NCBI GenBank assembly: GCA_034401795.1
Contig: CM067367.1
Span: 29,411,690-29,475,689, forward strand
Direction: 5' to 3'
Source of the DNA: Chaetoderma sp. LZ-2023a
Lineage: Eukaryota; Mollusca; Caudofoveata; Chaetodermatida; Chaetodermatidae
DNA length: 64,000 nucleotides
Part shown: positions 22,009 to 32,269 of the stretch, piece by piece
How positions within the stretch are numbered: the stretch's first letter is position 1
How the letters are laid out: each line of letters opens with the position of its first letter
Notes under the pieces: model-generated
The model's input: the letters and a program-made list of their open reading frames with translations, nothing else
What the model was told of the DNA's origin: nothing
Databases searched by the model: none
Program-made: the position numbers and the translations under genes

Positions 22009-25000
22009 ATGATGGAAGTTAGTCGTCTTGACAGTCCCGCTAACTCGAGTAATTCACCATATACGCTGACACTACCATCGAAACCAACATTGGACCATTC
22101 CAGTATAGCGAGTATGGCACATTTAGATTTTAGTAACAGACTGCCAAGCAATGGCATACTGGGTAAAATTGGCGGTGTTGAGTCAGGTGTGTTCGTGAAA
22201 TCATCAGGCATTGTGAATAAGAATCCGGCGGTGACGATTCTAAATCACCACCATCTCGGATCAGCATCAGAGTTTTACCTACCTCGTAGTTCACTGAATA
22301 GCTGCTCGTCGGAAAGACAGACCACGAATGGTCCGATAGATATTCATCATGAAATGATGCATTCCGGAATGTCACGTAACAATTCAAGCACATCTTCGAA
22401 TAGTGTTAGTCCGACGGATCAGCTCTCAGATAAAGACGATGATTTAATTGAATGTGGTGACTGTGGAGGTGAGTTTAATAACCTTTCACTTTATATGGAC
22501 CACAAATGTTCCAAATGCTTGACTTCAGCACGACCGTCTGAGATCTCGGAAAAGACGGGCAGTAATAATACACAGTTTGTTGGCAATCGTCAAGCAAATT
22601 GTGAACTGGGTAGCAGTAGTGACGATGAACTTAGTGATGTTGAAAGTTTTGATGGTAGAATTGTCTATAATCCGGATGGATCTGCTTATATAATAGAAGG
22701 TGGTGCTGATTCTAACCTTGGTGAACCTGAATCGTTATTAGCGCTACCTGAAGGATGTATAGTGGATAAGAGAGGACTAGAAGTTAGTGATAAACACACA
22801 CTTCCGCAAATTGCCAATGCCGTTTTCTTGCCAAAGAATGCATTATCACATTTTCATAATTTACTCATTTCTCCGTTGGAGAATCATACACCCACCATGC
22901 ATAGCTACAAAGTATTCAATGTCCGAGGTGCTGTGATGTCTGGATGTGACGAAAACGAGAACAGTAAATCAGAGGACGATGCAAATGGTTCATTGAATGA
23001 GTTTGCATCCACTGTACCAACAAAGCCAATTCTTATGTGTTTTATTTGCAAGCTTTCTTTTGGGTTTTCTAAATCATTTGTTGCGCATGCTATTAGTGAA
23101 CACTTACTGTCATTGAATGTGAGAGAGAATGAGCTGATGTCCCAGAGAAACACGTCTGCGATAATACAAGGAGTTGGTAAAAATAAGAACCCATTACTGT
23201 CATTTCTTAAACCAAACTTTTCTCACTGCAAAACCACCGAGTCAAAAAAAAGCCAAAGTATGCAGTTGACTTCATCAAAATTGTCTATTTGTTCATCAAC
23301 TTTATCCGAGGATAATACGAATGTAAGTTTTGTTTACAATAAACCAAATGTATCGGACAGCATTAAAACTGGTGGAGCCAAATCATATGTAGCAAATGAT
23401 AGGTGCAGTATTACGGATGGAGCTAAAGAGCTGAATCTCAATTTACGTCATAGTCTCACAAAAGATGTTATTCTTTCATCTCAGGACAGTAAGAATAGTG
23501 TTCTGGATTTGAAAGCATCTCAGTCCTTAGAACATAGTTTGAACAGTATTGTTAATAACTATTATACCTCGTCTCACAGATCCAATGTGTCAAACAGCAT
23601 TAATGCGCACAACAATCTCAATAATAATCATAGCAGTATTCCTTTAATCAAATCAGAAGATAGTGATAATAAACCAGTTCGGATTGATTTGAATCTCAGT
23701 ATTCCTCCCTCATTGGCTGAATCCATCGTTGAATCTGCCAATCATATTCAGGCTCATTCTTTCTTTGGCGCTTGTGATGAGCACCCTCACGGTCGAACAC
23801 ATGGTGTGGATTGTCCGAAGTGTGACTTGTTACTCAGCTCATCACGATCACTCGGTGGTCACATGACTATGATGCATTCTCGGAACTCATGTAAGACGCT
23901 AAAGTGTCCAAAATGTAACTGGCATTATAAGTATCAGGAAACATTGGAGATTCACATGAAAGAGAAACATCCGGATAATGACACACAATGCGTCTACTGT
24001 ATCGCGGCTCAGCCCCACCCACGTCTCGCACGAGGAGAGAGCTACACATGTGGATACAAACCATACCGATGTGAAGTATGTAATTATTCAACGACAACCA
24101 AAGGTAACCTCAGTATTCATATGCAGTCGGATAAGCATCTGAATAATATGCAGGAGCTGGCTAATGGTGGAGATTTAAGCAAGATTGCGGCTTCCCAACA
24201 AGCTTCACAGCAGGCATACAATGTACCACCACCTCCACCACCAATTACAACTGCAGCAAATATTCCAGCTAGTTCAAGTCCATCGATGATACCATCCAGT
24301 GCAGTTGATACTGATTTACAGAAAAAGAATAAGCCTAAGCCAACGTGGCGCTGTGATGTGTGTAACTATGAAACAAATGTTGCACGGAATTTGCGCATTC
24401 ACATGACAAGTGAGAAGCATACACATAACATGCTGGTTCTACAGCAGAACATGAAGCACATGCATCGCGACATGCACATGCAGATTGGTGGTGCACCTCT
24501 CGGAATGTTTGCGGCACACCAAGATAGCTCTTCGGTTGCTGCGGTTACCACTGCTGCACTGTTGGGACTCCCTGCTGCATTTCCAGGTCCACCTCCTGGT
24601 TTGCCATTCTCATATGATATGTTCCTTGCCGCTGGGTTACAGCCAGGACTCGGTTTAAATCACCTCCCATTAACACTCCCCAAGGAACAATTGGAGTCAC
24701 TTAGTTTTATGAATAGTGCTGGAACCGGTAGCTTTGTGTCTACTAATTTCGAAGCCATGAAATTGTTTCAATGTTGTGTGTGTAATGTGTTTTTCTCGGA
24801 TAGTATTGAAGGACTTCACCAACATATGCAGTTGGACCGAACCAAACATCGTGAACATGAGAATATTGCTGTTTCAAATGGAACCTATCTCTGTAATCTT
24901 TGCACCTACAAGACTAATCTCAAAGCAAACTTTCAGTTGCATTGCAAAACCGATAAACATCTTCAACGACTCCAACAGGTTAATCACATTAAAGAGGGAG

Positions 25001-25414
25001 GTGGGCCGAATGAGTGGCGTTTGAAATATCTTAATGTCAACAACCCTGTACAAGTACGGTGTACGGCATGTGATTATTTCACGAACAGTATTCATAAACT
25101 GCAAATTCACACCGCAGACCAATGCCATGAAGTGAATTCTCGATTGTACCATCACTTGCAAATCTCTGAAACACGTCTGTCATCGGCATCATCAGAACCA
25201 AAAAAAGTGTTCTACGAATGTGTTCTTTGTCAGTTCCGGACACGCACTAAACTTGGACTTATCATGCACATTCGCACGGTTCGTCATCTGCAGTGTGAGG
25301 GGGTCATGCAGGCACGGCTCTGTGAGCACGGCAAGGCAGAGGACCTTGATATGCGGGATGTCTTCACCGTCCACAAGTACACCAATGATGATGATATCAA
25401 ATTTGATGATGAAG
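22009..25414 (+). CDS. ZFHX3/4: ZFHX3/4-type zinc-finger homeobox protein, N-terminal coding exon (partial)
   Basis: This exon encodes about 1135 residues of a large nuclear transcription factor of the ZFHX3 (ATBF1)/ZFHX4/zfh-2 family, DNA-binding regulators of neuronal and muscle differentiation. Finger-start cysteines lie near residues 149 (C2HC-like, in CGDCGGEF), 344, 602, 633, 688, 782, 922, 962, 1018 and 1071. Between them are family hallmarks: LSSSRSLGGHMTMMHSRNSC, CPKCNWHYKYQETLE, QPHPRLARGESYTCGYKP, CNYSTTTKGNLSIHMQSDKH and YKTNLKANFQLHCKTDKH. Linkers are Ser/Asn-rich, with a Pro run near residue 740 and a hydrophobic Ala/Pro/Gly stretch near 850-890. Start: ATG ATG at 22009/22012; the second has the better context (A at -3, G at +4). 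The exon stops in phase 1 at 25414 after an acidic DDDIKFDDE; reading on gives only 10 codons before TGA. The homeodomains and later fingers that define the rest of the family are not here, so this is one piece of a protein probably about three times longer. Vertebrate genes likewise place these fingers on one large early exon. Family call very secure; ZFHX3 versus ZFHX4 orthology is not meaningful for an invertebrate. Confidence 0.96.
22466..22474 (+). promoter_or_regulatory. Strong internal donor-like site, same phase as the real donor
   Basis: GAG|GTGAGT lies inside the codons of the first finger. Splicing at 22468/22469 would remove 2946 coding bases, a multiple of three, so an isoform lacking all fingers of this exon would stay in frame. 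Whether it is used is unknown. Confidence 0.4.
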
Positions 25415-25420
25415 GTAGGT
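25411..25420 (+). promoter_or_regulatory. Splice donor of the ZFHX exon
   Basis: AAG|GTAGGT; the intron starts at 25415 and interrupts a codon after its first base. The position coincides with the end of family similarity (after the VFTVHKY segment and acidic tail). Confidence 0.8.
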
Positions 25421-25457
25421 CGTTTACATCATGTAATACATGCTGAATTTTTCTTTA

Positions 25458-25458
<1 letters not shown>

Positions 25459-25506
<48 letters not shown>

Positions 25507-25507
25507 G
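25459..25507. repeat. (CTGT)n microsatellite in the intron
   Basis: About twelve CTGT units, beginning 45 bases after the donor. Confidence 0.95.
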
Positions 25508-25530
25508 ATCACACAAGTTTAGGCTCTGAA

Positions 25531-25930
25531 ATTAACTCTAAAATTTGTTCAAGAAAATGTAAATCTTTTCAAAGAAGATGCCCATTTGCAAAGGAAAAGG
25601 GGACTTTTTTTGAAAATTTACCATTGAAATGCCTAGCTCGGTTGTCGAGCCTGTGTTGAGTCATACCAGTAATAAATTTTCAAAACTAATCTGATGTTCG
25701 GCAAATGGCCATTTCTCAAGACCACCCCAGAAGCTGCTTTTGGCTGGCTTGAGTGTTAAAGGGTTAGTGATCATAATTAGTATGAAAATCAAAATGTTTG
25801 CTGCTTACTTTCCACATGTCCATCTGCAGGCCAGGCGAAATTTATTTTTGACAATTGAGCACTGGAATTACTCGCTCCTCTTGGCCTACAAATGAACATT
25901 TCTCAGGACCATAACGTGGCAAAATTTTGG
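25531..25930. mobile_element. Two TP1 elements just downstream of the exon
   Basis: 25531-25767 starts TTAACTCTAAAATTTGTTC and ends GTGTTAAAGGGTTAG, with a five-base loop insertion (TGTTGAGTC). 25768-25930 is a reduced copy with the loop lost (ATTACTCGCTCCTC). Confidence 0.75.
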
Positions 25931-25941
25931 CCAACTTGACT

Positions 25942-26142
25942 TAACTATCTGACTGCTGAGTTTATGTAGACAATATTTTCCATGGGACAGAACTTTTTAA
26001 CCTACTGAATATCTTGAAAACAATTTGACTGAAAGCTGTTGGTGGCTAAGCAAAGTCAAATTGTTTTCAAAATATTGAGTATTTACAGAGTTACGGTTCC
26101 TGGAATGTATTATTCGGTGGGTTGTACCAGTCTGACAGTTAA
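25942..26142. mobile_element. TP2 element with both TTAA ends
   Basis: TTAACTATCTGACTGCTG to GTCTGACAGTTAA. The central hairpin lacks most of the right inner arm (GGCTAAGCAAAGTC). Confidence 0.8.
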
Positions 26143-26234
26143 CGGGTTGAGTCTAGCATATAGCTACTCAAATTTTCCAGTACAATTTCAGAATTGACAC
26201 ACTCAGAGTAATAATTTATATCTTGTACCTAAGA

Positions 26235-26455
26235 TGTAGGCTATATATAATGAAGTGATCCGATCCGTCAATCAAGTATCGGATGTCATAATCAAATATT
26301 TCACTCATTAGCTTACAGCACAATCAAAATGACGTGTCTGAATGGTATGGCTTTGATGAATTTACAATTTAATAACCATTTTGAAACTAATTTGACTAGG
26401 AGTTGTTGCTGCCTATGGAAGCAACAGCGTCCAGTCAAATATGTCTCAGCTACTA
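26235..26455 (+). mobile_element. CE variant, left part and hairpin
   Basis: Begins with GATCCGATCCGTCAATCAAG and a TCAAAATGACGTGTCTG block, then a hairpin around TGCTGCCTATGGAAGCA. This left end differs from the AATGGACC type and recurs near 28360, 55330 and 61853. Confidence 0.7.
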
Positions 26456-26478
26456 ACTGATTAAAGAATATGGCGGTT

Positions 26479-26998
26479 TAAGGACCATTCCAGTTTATCC
26501 ATCAATCATATGACATCATAATCAACTACATGATGTGTAGGATGACGTCATTATCAATTATGTCATGAATGAGGTAGATAAGTTTGTCACGAATGCTTAA
26601 TTGATGACGGACTAAGCGTTGATGTACGAATTGTATGTCTACTATTTAATAAACATGCTGTTGAATATTTAAAAGTAGTTTAAATTGGCGCTGTTGCTGC
26701 CATAGGCAGGCAGCAACAGCACCAAGTCAAATTAGTTTCAAAAAGCTCAACAGCTTACCTGTATATTTTTTTGGAAATTGATAGATAGGCAGTTCAGGGA
26801 TCGATCGATCCCAACACAGCAAAATGGCAGCAACATAACCCAGTCAAATTAGTTTCAAAACGTTCAACAGCTTACCTGTATATTTTTGGGGGAAATTGAT
26901 AGTCAGGCAGTTCAGGGATTGATCGATCCCAACAGTGATGTGTGGGTGGGTCTTTGCTAAAGATGGGCGGGGACATAGCTAAAACTGGATTCCTCCAT
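26479..26998 (+). mobile_element. CE element with internal duplication
   Basis: GGACCATTCCAG to GGATTCCTCCATT. The block from the right hairpin arm (CAGTCAAATTAGTTTC) through GATCGATCGATCCCAAC is present twice, about 110 bp apart, explaining the extra length. Confidence 0.85.
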
Positions 26999-27492
26999 TG
27001 AGCAGCTACTCGCAGCTCAAAACACAACTACAACGAGTCCTGCTTGATATATATGTATACATGTGACAGACACATCAAACGTTCCCTCAAAGAGATACTT
27101 GAAGACAACAGTTGAAAGGAAAAATCATAAGATTAATTATCATATAAGGAACCGCATATAATATATTGTTTTGAAAAGATGTTCTCTTAGATCTATAAAG
27201 ACTACGCGTTGTTCATATGTTAGATGCTAATGGGTTCTTTCAGATGATTCAGATAAATGCGATAATGCCACAATCTTCCAGGACAGAATGCGCCTAGATG
27301 AAAGCGTTCAATGAAACATATTTATGAAGTGCTAGAATCTTAACGGTGAAATGGAAGATTCTGTTACACAGTTATAATAATGATTTCATTCGAGCGAAAT
27401 CCCACCAAATTGGTGCTTATAGTTTGTCGGATGCTGGGTGGTAACTGTATAGGCAACAGTTGTCCTACATTGTATTATTATTATTATGGCAT
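26999..27492. other. Non-repetitive sequence with a candidate small exon
   Basis: Contains GTTCTTTCAG ending at 27243, followed by 71 bases that continue the ZFHX frame in phase (see findings). ATT run near 27475. No other signal. Confidence 0.35.
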
Positions 27493-27800
27493 TTTTTTAG
27501 CTCACCTGGAAAATTGAGCTTATGCCATGGCGGCCATCCATCGTCCATCCGTCTGTCAAATTGCGTCTTCTCTTTAATGGTTTGACCAATTACAACCAAA
27601 TTTGGCTGGAATGGTCCTAAGCTGGTACCCTCCAGACCATATTTTCAGAATTTTGATTGATAGATTTTTTTGGCTGACAATCTCAGATTTTATGAAAAAT
27701 CTACCGGAAACGGTCAAAATGCTACTCCTCAGCTGCTTGTCATATTTCAACCAAATTTGGCTAGATGCATTCTATGTTGGTAGGCTCCAGTTCATGTTGG
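27493..27800 (+). mobile_element. Dispersed element, 5' end (AGCTCACCTG type)
   Basis: TTTAGCTCACCTGG, GAGCTTATGCCATGGCGGCC and ACCAAATTTGGCTGG are hallmarks of a repeat I recall from many molluscan genomes. Matching internal modules and the opposite end appear at 37080-38652. Confidence 0.6.
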
Positions 27801-27814
27801 TTTAGCTCTGGATG

Positions 27815-27915
27815 TGTTGAATAATTTTGAAAACAATTTGAACTTTCAGTCAGATTGTTTTCAAAACATTCAGCTGGTCAATTGTTATTGACCATTGAAA
27901 GTATTGTCCAGTGGC
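27815..27915. mobile_element. TP2 element, collapsed hairpin
   Basis: The stem tip is deleted so that GAAAACAATTTGAACTTTCA runs straight into the right arm. A TTGTCCAGTGGCTTACA right flank remains. Confidence 0.65.
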
Positions 27916-27927
27916 TTACATCAGTTT

Positions 27928-28253
27928 CAGGGTTTCTCATAAAGGTCCTTTTGAGGTTATAGACCCCCAAATTGTAACTGGGGACCACCAAAAGTTGTGG
28001 TAGTGGGTCCCATTGGATGCCTGACAATCTTGCGTAGTTTTATAGGCTTATGCACAAATATACACAGAAAATCATCTCTGGGGCCTCGTAATTCATATCT
28101 GTGCACTCATGGTACTATCTATTTATAACATGGATGAGAAAAACTGCATGAGAATACCAAATTTCAGATATTGGGGCCGCCAAATTTGAGGTTGGGACCG
28201 CTTGATTTCTAGGTGCGGGGACCTCCAATATTTAGATGCCATGAGAAACACTG
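27928..28253 (+). mobile_element. hAT-like non-autonomous element
   Basis: Ends CAGGGTTTCTCAT and ATGAGAAACACTG are inverted repeats of the CAGNG...CNCTG type seen in hAT transposons. No ORF. A second copy is nested in a CE element at 31523. Confidence 0.7.
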
Positions 28254-28349
28254 CAGTTAATGTGTCATAGGTTCAATGGATTAGGTCATTTCGGTGGGTG
28301 GAGTGCAACCTATCAAATTGATGATGATTCGCATCACAATATATGCGCC

Positions 28350-28505
28350 AAACACTGAATAAAGCTATAGGATCTGATCTTTCACTCAAGTATCTGATGT
28401 GATAGTCAAAATAGCTAGGAATTGGTGGGGCTTAGCTAGGAACTGGCAGGGCTTAGCTAGGAATGGGTAGGGGTTAGCCAGGAATGGGTGGGGCTTAGCT
28501 AGAAA
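28350..28505 (+). mobile_element. CE variant with tandem GGGGCTTAGCTAG block
   Basis: Starts GGATCTGATCTTTCACTC; the central hairpin is deleted. The GGTGGGGCTTAGCTAGGAAT motif is repeated about four times at 28415-28502 with a 21-22-bp period. Confidence 0.7.
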
Positions 28506-28614
28506 TAGATCCCTGTATTGATTTCCGATTGATATCGCCACTCAGGTCTGGTAAATCTGGGTGGGGTTTCATCGGCTATTAGAATCAATCTGGGGATGAA
28601 ACATATCAGAATTT

Positions 28615-29100
28615 ATGATGCTCCAAAATTACATATGATGACCATAAAAACTTAGATTCACCATGAAAAATATACTGCACATGGTGGGTGGTCGGGGTGG
28701 TGGTGGTGTTCTGACTCGAATGTACTCTGTTTTCCAATGCAATTAGGGACCCTGTGACCTAGATATTGGACTATTTGACCGTAAAATCATGTAATTCTAA
28801 ACGGCCAGAATATGAAGGTGTGCCATTTAATCTTGTGATTCTACCATCTTTCATACTGGTATTATGGCCAAAAATGTGTACTCCGGTATGCACTTAGTGT
28901 CTTCATGACCTAGACATTTGACCCTTTGACCTAACGGTAAGATTTTTCTCGCCTGCCACAATATGAATGGATGTGCAAAATTGGATGATTTTACCTTCTT
29001 GCATTCAGGCGATGTGATGCAGATAAATAGACATACAAGACAAACAAATAGACGGAGAGTTGGCATCGACCATAATACTCACACCAGCATTCAGCGGCAT
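28615..29100 (-). repeat. Probable dispersed repeat with duplicated halves
   Basis: Two related stretches (GACCTAGATATTGGACTATT near 28758 and GACCTAGACATTTGACCCTT near 28908) suggest an internally repeated element; the end is ACAAACAAATAGACGGAGAG. Family not identified. Confidence 0.4.
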
Positions 29101-29344
29101 GTGTAATAAACAGTGCCCATTATGCGGTAATACTGGGATTTAATTTGGATGGTTACAGTTTTTGCGATATGTCATAATCCCAAGACCATGCTATTTACAT
29201 GATTAGGCCAGATCAGTTTAATGTTTTGTTTTATAAAAATTCCCACCCAAAACACAAGATCAGAGCTGCTGAAACAAAATAAAAATAATGCATAATTTCA
29301 GTCTCAGAAGTTTTAAGCTATTGCAGTATTAATCTTTTCATCGC

Positions 29345-29574
29345 ATTAATTGTCAAGATTGATCATAAAAATTCTAATTGTTTCTTGGTGAGTGTCCATT
29401 TTGCAGACCAAGAGAAGACTATTTTTGAAACTTTACCACTGGAATAGCGGGCTCGTTATTGAACCAGGGTTCCAGTGGTAAATTTTCAAAAATAGTCTTC
29501 TCTTGACCTGCAAATGGGCTTATCTCATGACCATTGCAAAGCGATTTTGAGCGGCTTGACCATTAAAGGGTTAA
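29345..29574. mobile_element. TP1 element, well preserved
   Basis: Long stem (AGAAGACTATTTTTGAAACT) with an altered tip (GCGGGCTCGTTATTGAACC). Ends GACCATTAAAGGGTTAA. Confidence 0.85.
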
Positions 29575-30027
29575 CACAGCTACAGAGAACAAAAAGAGTT
29601 ACAGAAAATTCTGAGGAATTCTGAGTGATCAGATTTGGCTGCCAAAAATTGTTAGATGTAAAGAATGTTGAAAATAATGGCTTAAAATTCCAGCTTTATT
29701 TTCTCTATATATGGAAAAATTAAGTTAGAAGGGTTTGTAAAACTAAAAGAATTAAAGGAATACTAATCCCATCTCTTGATAGCTGTTCAGGTGATCTAAC
29801 ACGCCGACCACAAACTATCCAGGTAATTTTAAGCTTTGTATCACGCCGCTAAGGAAAGATATTCAGGATTTAGTAGTTAAATGTTGGTACATTTCTACAC
29901 CCTATGATGGCTGTCATGATTTACTTTTCAACCAATCAGAAAAACCCTAGTGTGTCTGCCTCGGTATATACGCTCAGTCATAGAGGCTTCAGCTTTGGTA
30001 ATGTGGTATAAAAGCAATCCTACATGT
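29575..30027. other. Non-repetitive sequence
   Basis: A TATAAAA box-like string lies near 30006 but no gene follows it. Confidence 0.45.
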
Positions 30028-30123
30028 AAGCTGTTGAATATTTTGAAACCAATTTGATTTGGAAGTTGTTGCTGCCATAGGCAGCAACAACTTCCAGTCA
30101 AATTAGTATCAAAATATTCAATG
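30028..30123. mobile_element. Near-perfect TP/CE hairpin core
   Basis: GTTGAATATTTTGAAACC pairs across GCTGCCATAGGCAGC; about 45-bp arms, no recognisable outer ends. Confidence 0.8.
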
Positions 30124-31170
30124 GGATGAGCATTACATAATAAAGAAAGTGATGCATTGGAGCTTACATGACATCACACACAATAGCTTGAGGAGACAAA
30201 ATGGTGTCGATCACTGTTCAACATTTACTCGATGTTACAAAACAGATAATTGCGATACAGATTAGGGAATGTGACAGGATATGAATGATATGGAATCTAT
30301 AAACAATATTCTATCCGTGCAATACAACATTTGAGATGAGATTAGTATTGCTTTAATGTACCTTTGTAAGAAATGTCAAATTATGATCAACTACGGACTG
30401 TCGACGTAGCGACTGACCGACCATCCAACAGACTAACCACAGACAGATTGACAGACAGACAGACTGACCAACTTATGTTGGGTTGTGACTCACAATTAAA
30501 AAATATGGCAGGTGCCTACCTTTGATAATAAACATATTTATCTGCGAAATGTTTTTTCCTGGCGCAAGTTAAAGCATCAAATATAGGTATATACTAGTAA
30601 GAACTGAGATGAACTATGCCTGGACTTACGTCTCAATTTTCAAGACAATTATACAAGAAAGCAGTTGGCTATTTTGGAACTAATTTAACTGAAACCTGTT
30701 ATATCCACACCAACTCCCAGTCAAATTAAGTTCAAAAGTTTGAACGGAATATTTCATACATTATAAAAAAAGATTTAATTAGTAGACCTAGTTCAGTAGG
30801 GAAAAAAGACATTGTGTTTCAGAGATGTTCGACAGGTGTCGAAAGATGCCATTCTCCTCTCTCTCTCTCATGTGTACGTTTGTTGATAAATTCTTCAGTT
30901 TCTTACCTATTTTTTTTTGCCTTTTAATTAATTATTTATCTCCAGCATTGAAGACGGATGATGATGAGTATAAAGGAATGTAGTTCTGGTAAATAAGGAT
31001 GAATCAGGTAATAGATTCTCGAAGATTTCTGCACAGGCAGGTGTGCCCGGTATCTGTGGTGGGATCACCCTCGCAACATTAAACAATATTGTCTGCATGC
31101 TGGTGCGCAGCTCCATTACACGTGCCAGGGTTTCACATGTTTTTAATTTCTAATTGAGGAATCCGGTTTA
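30124..31170. other. Mostly non-repetitive sequence
   Basis: ACAGACAG run near 30450 and a decayed hairpin at 30635-30750 (CTATTTTGGAACTAATTTAA). Reverse-strand frame 30928-31116 is short and unrecognised. Confidence 0.4.
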
Positions 31171-31990
31171 TAGGTTAATCATATGATGTCATATTCCACT
31201 ATGTCATTTATATGTTGACGTCATACTCCACATTCATAATTGACAGAAATAGTGTGTCTGTAACCTGGAAAATTTAAATTTTCTCATAGAAAATGTTCCT
31301 CTGCAGACCAAGAGAAGACTATTTTTGAACACTTATGACTGGAATGACTGGCTCGATAACCTAGCCAGTGAGTCTGTCAAGTTGTATGAATTGTTTGTCT
31401 TTACAATTTAATAAACATTCTGTTGAATATGTTGAAACTCATTTGACTGGGCGCTGTTGCTGCCATAGGCAGCAACAGCACCCATGCAGTCAAATTATTT
31501 TCAAAATATTCAACAACTTACCCAGGGTTTCTCATAAGGGTCCTTTTGAGGGTATAGACCCCCAAAGTGTAACTTGAGACCCCAAAAAGTTGTGACAGTG
31601 GGGCCCATTGGACCCCTGAAAATCTTGTATGATTTTAAATGCTAATAAGTTTTATAGGTTTTTGTACAAACACACCCACAAAATCTAGCACTGGACCCCC
31701 ATAATTCATAGCTGTGGTACTCTCTACTTTAACATGGATGAGAAAAACTGCATAGTCATCTCAAATTTCAATTTGGGGCCCACAGATTACAGGTTGGGAC
31801 CGCTAGGTTTTGTAGGTGTGGGGCCCCATGAACTTATCAACCTGTATAATTTTCTGGAAATTGTGATTCAGGGAGTGCTTGGATCGATCGATCCCAACAC
31901 AAGAAAATGTGTAGGTGGAGCTTAGGTAGAGATTGGCGGCGGAAAATCTCAATCTGGATTCCTCCATTACCGTGGGCTAAATAAGAAATT
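31171..31990 (+). mobile_element. CE element carrying two nested insertions
   Basis: Left CE block with TTGACGTCATACTCC, then a TP1 left half (31262-31375), the CE hairpin (31420-31514), a hAT-like copy (31523-31830) and the CE right block GGATCGATCGATCCCAAC to GGATTCCTCCATTACC. Confidence 0.8.
31523..31830 (+). mobile_element. hAT-like element inserted in CE, 8-bp flanking repeat
   Basis: CAGGGTTTCTCATAAGGG start, 3' terminus trimmed after GGCCCCATG. Flanks AACTTACC (31515-31522) and AACTTATC (31831-31838) match at 7 of 8 bases, as expected for a hAT target duplication. Confidence 0.75.
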
Positions 31991-32083
31991 TGTTGAATAT
32001 TTTTGGAAACAGTTTCACTGGACACTGTTGCTTCCTAGGGCAGTAGCAACTTTCCGTTAAATTGTTTTAAAACAAATTCTCTT
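31988..32083. mobile_element. Decayed TP/CE hairpin
   Basis: GTTGAATATTTTTGGAAACA pairs imperfectly across TTGCTTCCTAGGGCAG. Confidence 0.65.
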
Positions 32084-32269
32084 TCTGTACCAGCTTGTTT
32101 ATTATGTTTAATAACGTACCCTTGTTGCCATATATCACCAGTGATGACAATTATTTCTAAGTGCTGATTTTACCAGGGGTCTGATTAATTATGCAGATGG
32201 GAATTACAGCCGCCATGAATTTGAGGCTGCTGAAAACTTCCCTCCTCATCATGCTCTCAGAACAGCATA

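Noticed and set aside
21894-25374. Short ORFs antisense to or out of frame with the large exon
   Set aside because: Shadow frames of the ZFHX coding sequence; none has independent support.
25415-25446. Reading the large ORF through to its stop at 25444
   Set aside because: Family similarity ends at the donor; the extra codons are intron sequence followed by a CTGT microsatellite.
30003-30012. TATAAAA box-like string
   Set aside because: No initiator, no downstream coding sequence and an AT-rich background make chance likely.
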